A DNA stretch of 64,000 nucleotides. It comes from Methylocystis sp. H62. GTDB lineage: Bacteria > Pseudomonadota > Alphaproteobacteria > Rhizobiales > Beijerinckiaceae. Numbering within the stretch: the first letter of the stretch is position 1; every line of letters begins with the position of its first letter. The notes beneath the pieces were generated by a model, which saw only the letters and a program-made list of their open reading frames with translations, was not told where the DNA came from and did not search any database. Location: positions 1-64,000 of the forward strand of contig NZ_JADNQZ010000046.1 in the NCBI RefSeq assembly GCF_015709515.1, in the 5' to 3' direction. Both the position numbers and the translations under genes were made by a program. Below are positions 17,519 to 25,540 of the stretch, one piece after another.

Positions 17519-20500
17519 ATGGACTGGGAAACGAATCTTTCAAATTTCCTCAAGCGCGCGGCCCGGAGATTGCAGCGGGAGCCGCCACCCTATTCGATCG
17601 AGCGCGCATTCCCCGCGAACTATCGTCCTTTCAACTCTGCGCAACGCGCCGGTCGCGACTTGCTGTTGCTGAGCGCAGCGGCGAATCGTAGGCGCGACGC
17701 CGTCGATGTGCGTCGGCTGACCGACGGCGCCGTCGCACGCCACGAGATCCGAATTTTCAGCATGAGGGAGCGCCCTCTCGACGAGCTGTTGCCGATCTTG
17801 CAAAATTTGGGACTTCGTGTCGTCGATCAGGTCCAATTCAAAATAGCGCTCGACGCCGAACGAGGATTCATTCGCAGCTTCCTCGTCGAGCCAGGGATTG
17901 AAGGCGTCGGCGTCCTCCAAGCCTCCGCCAAACAACTCCTGCGCGCGCTGGACGTCCTGCTCGCCGGCCAGGCGGAGGACGACGCTCTGAACAGGCTGAC
18001 CTTGCTGGCGGGATTCGATTGGCGGGAGATTGAGCTGTTTCGGACCTATTGCAATTATTACCTCCAGCTCGGGGGTCGGCTTGGACGAGGCCGCGTTTAC
18101 CAGGCGCTCCTGGACAATGTCGAGGTCGCGCGACTGCTGCATCGCTATTTCGAGGCCCGCTTCGAACCAGCCGGCGCCGCGCAGAACTCCTATCAGCTTG
18201 AATTGGACCAGCTGACATCGATCCGACTGCAACTCATCGCCGGCTTCGATAAAGTCGCGGACGTAAACGACGATCACATCTTGCGCGATCTTTTCAATCT
18301 TATCGACGCCACCTTGCGCACGAATTTTTATTTCCGTGGCGATCGCGCCGATCGGGGCATCGCCATAAAGATCGATAGCCTTGGCGTGATCAACATGCCG
18401 AATCCAAGACCGATGTCGGAAATCTACGTCCACTCGCGCTTGATGGAAGGCGTGCATTTACGCGGCGCGAAGGTGGCGCGCGGGGGCATCCGCTGGTCGG
18501 ATCGCCCGGACGATCTGCGCGCAGAGATTCTCGATCTGATGCAAACGCAGATGGTCAAGAACGCCTTGATCGTTCCTCAGGGCGCCAAAGGCGGGTTTGT
18601 CCTCAAGCGCCCTTGCGCCGACCCCAAACAGCGCGAGAGCCGGGCCAAGGCCGCCTACGCCGATTTCATTCGAGGATTGCTGGATCTGACCGACAATTTG
18701 GAGAATTCACGGACGACGCATTCGCCCGAACTCGTTTGCTATGACGACGCCGATCCCTATCTTGTCGTCGCCGCCGACAAGGGGACCGCGACATGGTCAG
18801 ATCACGCCAACGAAATCGCGCAGTCGTATGGCTTCTGGCTTGGAGACGCCTTCGCGACCGGCGGATCGAATGGTTTTCACCATAAGAGACTCGGCATCAC
18901 CGCCCGCGGCGCCTGGGTCTGCGTGAAACGGCATTTCCGCGAATTGGCGCGCGACATCGACGAGCAAGCGTTCACCGTCGTCGGCGTCGGCTCGATGGAT
19001 GGCGATGTTTTCGGCAACGGAATGTTGCAAACGAACAATATTCGCCTGCTCGCGGCATTCAGTTCGCGGCATATATTTATCGATCCCAGTCCCGACCCGC
19101 TGCCTTCCTTAGCGGAGCGCCGCCGCTTGTTTGACACGCCGAATTCCACCTGGCTGGATTACAATCCGGAGCTCATTTCCAGGGGCGGAGGGGTGTTTCG
19201 GCGAGACGACAAGGACATTCCACTGAGCGCCGAGGTGCGAGCGTGGCTTGGCGTGCGACATCCCTCGATCGACGGGGAAGGCCTCATCCGCCTCCTGTTA
19301 ACCGCGCCCGTGGACCTGTTATGGATGGGCGGCGTCGGCTCCTATGTCAAGGCGAGCTCCGAAACCAACGAAAGCGTCGGCGACCGCGCCAACGACGGCG
19401 CGCGCGTTGACGCGATCCAGCTTCGCGCCAAGGTCGTTGGGGAGGGCGCGAACCTTGCCTTCACTCAACGCGCGCGCGTTGAATATGCCCTGAACGGCGG
19501 CCGCATCAACACCGACGCGGTGGACAATTCCGCCGGGGTCGACCTCTCGGATCACGAGGTCAATCTCAAGATTCTCTTGCGCTCGCCTCTTGTCGGCCGA
19601 CCCGATGGCCTTGGCGACAAGGATCGAAATCAACTCCTCAATGCGCTCGCCGACGATGTCTGCGCGTCCGTGCTGAACGACAATTATCGGCAGAGTCTGT
19701 GCCTGTCCCTGGACAGCGAGCGTTGCCTCGAAGAGGTCGGGCCGTTCATGGATCTTGCCGATCAACTCGAGAACGCGGGGTTACTGGATAAAGCCGTCCA
19801 CGCTTTCCCGTCGCGCAAGGATGTCTTGGCGCGCGCCGGAAAGCGACTGACCAGGCCGGAGCTCGCCGTGCTGATGGCTTATTCCAAATTGGCGCTGAAG
19901 CGAGCGCTGCTCGAGGCCGCGAGCTTCCTGCAAGGGGAATGGGCCAATGATCTTCTCGCCGGCTATTTTCCCGAAGGCGTACGCGCGCGCTACGCGGATC
20001 GCTCGAGGGATCATTCGCTCGCGCGAGAGATCGCCGCAACGATGATCTGCAACAAGGTGATCGATCAGGCCGGCGGCTGTTTCCCCCTCTTCGGCGAAGG
20101 ACTGGTTCCAGACCTGCCCATTGACGCGGTTGGGCTTTATTTGGCCTTCGACCAGATTTTAGAGGGCGATCGATGGCGCGACGCCGTGCGCGCTCTAGAT
20201 GGAAAAATGACGACCAGCCGTCAATATGAATACCTTCTGCAGCTCGAAAACGCCCTGGCTTACCTGTGCCGCTGGGCGTTACAGCGTGGCCGACGCCTCC
20301 AACCGCGTGCGGAAGAAACCGCCGAATGGCGCGCATATCTGCGAGACTATCTCGATCACTTCAGCGAAAGCGCGGAGTTCGCCATTCTGGGTTCGGCGGC
20401 TCCTGAGGTCTCGCGGCAATTGTTCTTGAACAGGCTGCGCGACTTTCCGATTCTGGTGGAGCTGTCTCAGTCCGCGGGGCAGGACATCCGGGTTGCGGCC

Positions 20501-20854
20501 GAGCTTTACGACGACGCGGTCGTTCTGTTTGGACTGCGTCAGATCGCAACGCTTCTGGCCGAAGTTAAGGCGCGGGACGCCTGGGAGCGACGATTGCAGA
20601 CCGCGCTCGACGACCGGTTTCGCGCGGCGCCGGCGCGCGTAGCGTCGTTCGAGTTGCGAATGGGCTTGCGAGAACCGACGGCGTTCTTCCGACGTCTTGG
20701 GTTCGAGCCTCATTTGGCCAAGCTTCAGCGATCGCGCGCCGAATTGGTCGAGGCGGCCATGCCGACGCTCGCGGCCTTCGCGGCCTTCGGCGCCGAACTC
20801 GACACGCTGATCGATGCGAGCAGCGCGGCGTGCGACGCCCGCGCGGCAGCCTAG
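17519..20854 (+). CDS. gdhB: NAD-specific glutamate dehydrogenase, large type, short N-terminus
   Basis: 1111 aa matching the catalytic and C-terminal parts of the ~1500-1650-residue bacterial NAD-GDH class. Landmarks: substrate region KVARGGIRWSDRPDDLRAEI, QTQMVKNALIVPQGAKGGFV, nucleotide-binding part TVVGVGSMDGDVFGNGMLQ and the helical C-terminus (LTRPELAVLMAYSKLALK). The ~450-500 N-terminal residues with the ACT-like regulatory domains are missing, although the junction is in frame and an ATG is available at 17519. It would convert glutamate to 2-oxoglutarate and ammonium. It sits between two partner-switching genes and may be cotranscribed with them. Confidence 0.85.
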   Translation: MDWETNLSNFLKRAARRLQREPPPYSIERAFPANYRPFNSAQRAGRDLLLLSAAANRRRDAVDVRRLTDGAVARHEIRIFSMRERPLDELLPILQNLGLRVVDQVQFKIALDAERGFIRSFLVEPGIEGVGVLQASAKQLLRALDVLLAGQAEDDALNRLTLLAGFDWREIELFRTYCNYYLQLGGRLGRGRVYQALLDNVEVARLLHRYFEARFEPAGAAQNSYQLELDQLTSIRLQLIAGFDKVADVNDDHILRDLFNLIDATLRTNFYFRGDRADRGIAIKIDSLGVINMPNPRPMSEIYVHSRLMEGVHLRGAKVARGGIRWSDRPDDLRAEILDLMQTQMVKNALIVPQGAKGGFVLKRPCADPKQRESRAKAAYADFIRGLLDLTDNLENSRTTHSPELVCYDDADPYLVVAADKGTATWSDHANEIAQSYGFWLGDAFATGGSNGFHHKRLGITARGAWVCVKRHFRELARDIDEQAFTVVGVGSMDGDVFGNGMLQTNNIRLLAAFSSRHIFIDPSPDPLPSLAERRRLFDTPNSTWLDYNPELISRGGGVFRRDDKDIPLSAEVRAWLGVRHPSIDGEGLIRLLLTAPVDLLWMGGVGSYVKASSETNESVGDRANDGARVDAIQLRAKVVGEGANLAFTQRARVEYALNGGRINTDAVDNSAGVDLSDHEVNLKILLRSPLVGRPDGLGDKDRNQLLNALADDVCASVLNDNYRQSLCLSLDSERCLEEVGPFMDLADQLENAGLLDKAVHAFPSRKDVLARAGKRLTRPELAVLMAYSKLALKRALLEAASFLQGEWANDLLAGYFPEGVRARYADRSRDHSLAREIAATMICNKVIDQAGGCFPLFGEGLVPDLPIDAVGLYLAFDQILEGDRWRDAVRALDGKMTTSRQYEYLLQLENALAYLCRWALQRGRRLQPRAEETAEWRAYLRDYLDHFSESAEFAILGSAAPEVSRQLFLNRLRDFPILVELSQSAGQDIRVAAELYDDAVVLFGLRQIATLLAEVKARDAWERRLQTALDDRFRAAPARVASFELRMGLREPTAFFRRLGFEPHLAKLQRSRAELVEAAMPTLAAFAAFGAELDTLIDASSAACDARAAA

Positions 20855-20913
20855 GCGATGGAGACAGAGCCGACAACGCGCTCAGCGTTGCGCGATGCAG
20901 AGGAGTTGGCGCC

Positions 20914-23529
20914 GTGATCAAAAACCCGCCTGCGCGCTTGATCCTCGACGCCTTTGACGAAGGCCTTTGCTTGCTGGACGAGGCCGGTGAGTTGTGCGCG
21001 ATGAATGGCGCGGTTGAGCGGCTGACCGGCTACTTAGAAGAAGAACTGATCAGCCATCCGCTCCTCACAAAGCTGGAAATCTCGAGCCGCAACGGCGGCG
21101 CCGACCCGGCCGCGTGGTCGCACGATCCGCCAACGCCACCATCGGGGTGGTTGGACGTTCGACTTCGTCGAAAGGATGGAAGCAAGATTGACGCCGTGTG
21201 TGCGATTTGCCCGGTTGGAAGCAGCGCCGCGTGGACTTTGTTGAAGCTTCGTCCCCGTGAACCTGCACTGATCGAAGGCGTCGCACTGCGCGGTACCAAG
21301 GTCATACTCGAGACCATCTTCGGCGGGATGGCCGATGGCCTTGTCGTCATCGACGAAGGCGGCAAAATTCAATGGTTCAGCGCGGGAGCCGAGACGCTCT
21401 TCGGCTATCGCACGGAGGAGGCGCTCGGCGCCAACGTCAAGTTGCTGATGCCTGCGCCATATCGCGACGTTCACGACGGCTACCTTTCAACGTATCGCGA
21501 AACCGGCGTCAAGAAGATCATCGGCATAGGCCGGGAGGTCTCCGGACGGCGCAAGGACGGCTCGACCTTCCCAATGTATTTATCCATTGGCGAGATCTGG
21601 TTAGAGGGACAGCGATACTTCGTGGGCGTCACTCACGATCTGACCAGGCTAAAGCGCGCCGAGGAGCGGCTCATAACGCTGTCGGCGGCGATGGATCAGA
21701 GCCCGGTTGCTGTAATGATTTCGAACAAGGACGGGCGCATTGAATATGTGAACAACCGTTTCGTCCATTTGACGGGGTACGAAGCCGACAAACTGATCGG
21801 CCAGAATCCACGTCTGCTGCAATCCAATCATACGGCGAGAGAGCTATATCGCCGCCTCTGGGAAACTATTTCCAGCGGCAGCGAATGGCGCGGAGAAATC
21901 CAGGATCGGAAGAAGAGCGGCGAACTCTATTGGGCGCAGGAAACGATTACGCCCTTGCGCGACGCTCGGGGCGAAATCACCCACTTCTTGGCGATTCAGG
22001 AGGACGTCACGCAACAAAAGCGGGATAAGGAGGCGCTCGCCGAAAGCGAACAACGTTTCCGAAATGTCGCGGAGATGGCCGGCGAATGGCTTTGGGAACA
22101 GGACCCGTGGGGCCGTTACATCTATAGCAGCGTCGCGGTGCGAGACATTCTCGGGTTGGCGCCGGAGGACATACTGGGAAAAAGCTATCTTGACTTGTTC
22201 GCGGGGGAGCCCCCCGCACATTGGATGGCGGAGCTTCCTTCCTCTTCGTCCGAAAATTGCCGTCCGTTTCACCGGCTCGTCAATCATTACCGGCACAAGG
22301 ACGGACATGACGTCTACACCGAGTCGACCGGCGCGCCGATATTTGACCCCAGTGGCTGGTTGATCAAATGGCGTGGCGTGGACCATGACATTACAGCGCG
22401 AAAGCAGTACGAAGACGCTCTGCGCGTTCGTAATCGCGCGATCGAATCCGTGCGCATCGGCATTGTGATCTGTGATGCGCGAATTCCTGGAAACCCCAAT
22501 ATTTACGTCAATCCGGCGCTTTCTCGCATCACCGGCTATACGCGCGAGGAGCTGCTCGGACGCGGCATGGATTTGTTGCAAGGCCCCGAAACCGATCCAG
22601 CGGCGCTCGATGAAATTCGTCGCTCCATCTCCAAAGGACAAAGCTGTGAAGTCACGCTGAAGAACTACCGAAAGGACGGCTCCCCCTTTTGGAACGAGTT
22701 GCTGATCTCGCCGGTCGCGGACGACGCCGGGGCAATCACGCATTATATCGGCGTCCAGACGGACGTCACCGAACGACGCAAGGCGGAGGAGAGTCGCCAT
22801 GAATTGGAGATCGCGAAGCATATTCAGCTTTCGCTGCTGCCGGACGCGCCGCTTCGCCTGCCCCGCGTCGAACTGGCCGGCGTCTGCCTACCAGCAACCC
22901 ACGTCGGCGGAGACTATTTCGACTATTTTGACAATTCCAGCGGCGTCGATGTCGTGATCGCCGACGTGTCCGGTCACAGCGTCGGGGCAGCGCTCATCAT
23001 GACCGAAGTGCGCAGCACGTTACGAGCCGAAACCCGCAGATCAATTGGCGCGCCAACTGGCCCGGCGCAGGTTTTGTGCGATTTGAATGAGCTTCTTCAT
23101 CACGACCTCACTCGGGCCGAATTGTTCATCACGATGTTCTATTTCCGTTTTCTGTCCGAGACCCGAACCTTGAAATACGCCAACGCCGGCCACAATTCTC
23201 CGTTGTTGCTGCGGTCGTCCCAAAGCGGCTGCGCCTTATTGGATGCGGATGGCTTGGTGCTTGGCGTGAAGCGCGCCGTCGATTTCGAGGAGCGTAGCAT
23301 CGAACTTTCCGCCGGCGACAAGCTCCTATTCTACACCGACGGAGTCACGGAGGCCCAAAATCGCCGTGGCGATTTCTTTGGCGTCGATCGCCTATGCGAG
23401 GCGTTCAGGGCGCACCGTGATCTTGCGCCAGAAACGCTGATCACCGAAGTGCTGGCCGATATGCGCGAGTTTTGCGGCGACGCGCCTCGAAGCGACGATA
23501 TCGCGATGGTGATCATGGAGATTTCGTGA
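20914..23529 (+). CDS. Five-PAS sensor SpoIIE-type (RsbU-like) PP2C phosphatase
   Basis: 871 aa from a GTG start with GGAG upstream. PAS1 ~5-120; PAS2 ~130-255 resembles the FixL heme PAS (IIGIGREV, RRKDGSTFPMYLSIGE) but has Lys where FixL has its heme His; PAS3 ~260-375 (LTGYEADKLIGQNPRLLQSN); PAS4 ~380-500; PAS5 ~510-625 is LOV-like (NYRKDGSPFWNELLISPV) but has GRGMDLLQ where photoactive LOVs have GRNCRFLQ. The C-terminal SpoIIE domain (~630-871) has metal-site motifs THVGGDYFDYF, IADVSGHSVGAAL, YTDGVTEAQN and SDDIAMVIM. It should dephosphorylate the STAS protein in response to a sensed signal. Confidence 0.9.
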   Translation: MIKNPPARLILDAFDEGLCLLDEAGELCAMNGAVERLTGYLEEELISHPLLTKLEISSRNGGADPAAWSHDPPTPPSGWLDVRLRRKDGSKIDAVCAICPVGSSAAWTLLKLRPREPALIEGVALRGTKVILETIFGGMADGLVVIDEGGKIQWFSAGAETLFGYRTEEALGANVKLLMPAPYRDVHDGYLSTYRETGVKKIIGIGREVSGRRKDGSTFPMYLSIGEIWLEGQRYFVGVTHDLTRLKRAEERLITLSAAMDQSPVAVMISNKDGRIEYVNNRFVHLTGYEADKLIGQNPRLLQSNHTARELYRRLWETISSGSEWRGEIQDRKKSGELYWAQETITPLRDARGEITHFLAIQEDVTQQKRDKEALAESEQRFRNVAEMAGEWLWEQDPWGRYIYSSVAVRDILGLAPEDILGKSYLDLFAGEPPAHWMAELPSSSSENCRPFHRLVNHYRHKDGHDVYTESTGAPIFDPSGWLIKWRGVDHDITARKQYEDALRVRNRAIESVRIGIVICDARIPGNPNIYVNPALSRITGYTREELLGRGMDLLQGPETDPAALDEIRRSISKGQSCEVTLKNYRKDGSPFWNELLISPVADDAGAITHYIGVQTDVTERRKAEESRHELEIAKHIQLSLLPDAPLRLPRVELAGVCLPATHVGGDYFDYFDNSSGVDVVIADVSGHSVGAALIMTEVRSTLRAETRRSIGAPTGPAQVLCDLNELLHHDLTRAELFITMFYFRFLSETRTLKYANAGHNSPLLLRSSQSGCALLDADGLVLGVKRAVDFEERSIELSAGDKLLFYTDGVTEAQNRRGDFFGVDRLCEAFRAHRDLAPETLITEVLADMREFCGDAPRSDDIAMVIMEIS

Positions 23530-23634
23530 ACAATAGATTCCGCCAAATTCGCCCCTATATTGAACGGATTCTGGGCTCCGGCAAACGCGGTACGAGGAGA
23601 CGCCTGGGGTTCCGCGTTCCAGGGGGACGGTTCC

Positions 23635-24606
23635 GTGGCGGTCGCTGATTCCATAAACCCGTCCCAACGCCGCAAGGTCGGACTTGCCTTAAGCAGCGGC
23701 GTAGCGAGAGGCTGGGCGCATATTGGGGCGATACGCGCCTTGTCGCGCCTTGGAATCGGATTCGACATCATGGCGGGCTGTTCGGCGGGCGCGCTTGTCG
23801 GCGCATGCTATCTTACGCGACAACTCGACGAATTGGAAAGCTGGGCGCTGTCGCTCAACAAGCGGAAAATCTTGAGCTACCTCGATTTGCACTTAGGCCG
23901 CGGCGGACTGCTCAGCGGAAACAGAATCGTCACCGAAATACGACGATTTCTCGGCTCGCGCCGCATTGAAGATTTGCGGATTCCCTTTGTCGCTGTCGCA
24001 ACCGATTTGGTGACCGGACATGAAATATGGTTGCGGCAGGGCGACCTCGCCGACGCGGTGCACGCGTCCTTAGCCTTGCCCGGATTGTTGCCGCCCACGG
24101 AAATCGAGAGCCGCTTGCTCGCAGACGGCGCACTGGTCGATCCCTTGCCTGTTGCGGCTTGTCGCGCGTTGGGCGCGGATATGGTCATTGCAATCAATCT
24201 CAACACCGACATCATCGGCAAATCGCGCCGCGCCGCGACGACTGTTCGGACCGCATTTGGGTTCGATCCGCTAACGCTTACGCAAGGCATCACCAATATC
24301 TCGAACGCCGCGCTTCCGACCGGGCTGACGCGTGGGATTTTTCAGCAGGAGGGAGACCGACCGAGCTTGTTCGGCGTAATGTCGACGTCTCTAAGCATCA
24401 TGCAGGATCGCCTGACGCGTTCACGCTTGGCGGGAGACCCGCCCGATGTCCATATCACCCCGCGCGTCGGCCATATCGGACTGCTGGAGTTCGATCGCGC
24501 GAAGGAGGCGATCCGGGAAGGTGAGGATGCAGTCGAACGCAAACGGATCGAATTGGCCGACGCATTGCAGGCCATGAGCATGGGAGCCGGAAAAAGCTGG
24601 GAGTAG
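23635..24606 (+). CDS. Patatin-like phospholipase (RssA family)
   Basis: 323 aa from a GTG start preceded by AGGGGGA; a longer frame opens at 23560. Patatin motifs are all present: the oxyanion-type region KVGLALSSGVARGWAHIGAI, the nucleophile elbow GCSAGALVGA and the catalytic Asp in LLADGALVDP. The predicted activity is acyl hydrolysis of membrane lipids. It follows the PAS phosphatase closely and is probably the last gene of that transcription unit. No signal peptide is visible. Confidence 0.88.
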   Translation: MAVADSINPSQRRKVGLALSSGVARGWAHIGAIRALSRLGIGFDIMAGCSAGALVGACYLTRQLDELESWALSLNKRKILSYLDLHLGRGGLLSGNRIVTEIRRFLGSRRIEDLRIPFVAVATDLVTGHEIWLRQGDLADAVHASLALPGLLPPTEIESRLLADGALVDPLPVAACRALGADMVIAINLNTDIIGKSRRAATTVRTAFGFDPLTLTQGITNISNAALPTGLTRGIFQQEGDRPSLFGVMSTSLSIMQDRLTRSRLAGDPPDVHITPRVGHIGLLEFDRAKEAIREGEDAVERKRIELADALQAMSMGAGKSWE

Positions 24607-24735
24607 CAAATTTTGCGCGTTCGCCGCACAGAATGCTAATCTACGACGATCGTCCATTCGATCGACAATGACGATGGTAAGGCGCGCAAATTAGCATTCA
24701 GGCGCCAAGCAATCACGCCCATACGGTTATCCAAA

Positions 24736-25075
24736 GGCCTGCGCAATATCGGCGATGAGATCGCTGCGGCCGCCGGCGTATTTCGTCAGCGAATAAAGCG
24801 ATAGATCGGCCCCATGCCGGAGCGGCGACTGGAAAACCGGCCCAAGGAGCGTGTTGTCGCAACAAACGTCGGTCTGAAGCCCTGTTTGCGCCCAATGTCC
24901 TCGGATATGCGCCTCACAAGCACGATATCGACTAGGCTGCTCATGGGGTTGGACTGCGTTTCGATGAAGATCAAGGCGATACGCCCGCTGGTCATGGCGC
25001 GCTCGACCGCGGCGCGAATGTTTGCCTCGTCCAATCCATCCGTAAAGCCGACGCCCTTTGTCCAGCGCCACCCAT
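24736..25075 (-). pseudogene. Fragment of a PLP-dependent Cys/Met metabolism enzyme
   Basis: Minus-strand frames give [20 protein letters not shown] with [16 protein letters not shown], then [20 protein letters not shown] and [18 protein letters not shown]. These match the mid-region and the PLP-lysine motif (SLTKYAGG) of methionine gamma-lyase or cystathionine lyase-type enzymes. The two parts are in different frames and no N- or C-terminus remains, so it is a dead remnant. Confidence 0.65.
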
Positions 25076-25099
25076 CAAATGGTCGTTCGCTTTTTGCCG

Positions 25100-25345
25100 C
25101 CTCTCATCATTGCGCGCGAGGATCTCGATTGGGCTTTGGATCGTTTCGAGGAGATCATGGCCGAATTTACCGAGATGCGGCGTCAGCCAAGCGCCGCCCA
25201 AGGCGACTTTCTCGTCGAGACGTGAACGCCAAAAGCGTTCTGGATGATCACGCGATATCAGACACGGCTCGACGATCAACGTACTCGCGCCCCCCAACGC
25301 AACGCCAAAGCCGGACAAGAGAACCAAAGTCATCATTGCGTTGTG
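25100..25345 (-). repeat. Diverged second copy of the 39.5-39.7 kb sequence
   Basis: The minus strand encodes MMTLVLLSGFGVALGGASTL and IVEPCLISRD, nearly the same as the C-terminus of the small membrane protein at 39206-39595 (LMMALALLSGFGVALGGASA). The similarity continues past that stop: GAACGCTTTTGGCG followed by a matching TTCACGTCTCGACGA/CTCACGTTTCGACGA stretch, then TCGGCTGACG-like sequence. It is a truncated duplicate, not a separate gene. Confidence 0.65.
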
Positions 25346-25498
25346 CCGAAGGTAGGTCGATTCCGCTCCACAATCGTCGAGCGCGCGCCGGCTATGCAGA
25401 AACTGGTTTGGCGCGTGGAGCTTACGGCATGGAGCTGAGGAGACGATCAAATCCGGCGCAACCGCAAGACAGCATAGAATAGCCATGTGTCGCGGTCC

Positions 25499-25540
25499 GC
25501 GATCATCGGATCGTCAGATATCGTGTTCGACGTCGATCGA
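25499..25540 (+). pseudogene. Remnant of a nuoD 3' end, antisense to acnA
   Basis: On the plus strand, opposite the acnA stop region, the frame reads AIIGSSDIVFDVDR. The intact NuoD in this window ends [15 protein letters not shown]. The similarity is short and contains small differences, but a better-preserved copy occurs at the equivalent place beside the second acnA tail (53866-53916). Confidence 0.45.

Noticed and set aside
22540-22760. PAS5 as a blue-light LOV photoreceptor
   Set aside because: The photoactive cysteine is absent (GRGMDLLQ), so canonical LOV photochemistry is not supported.
21844-22821. 325-codon minus-strand frame opposite the PAS phosphatase
   Set aside because: Antisense to conserved PAS domains; no recognisable domain.
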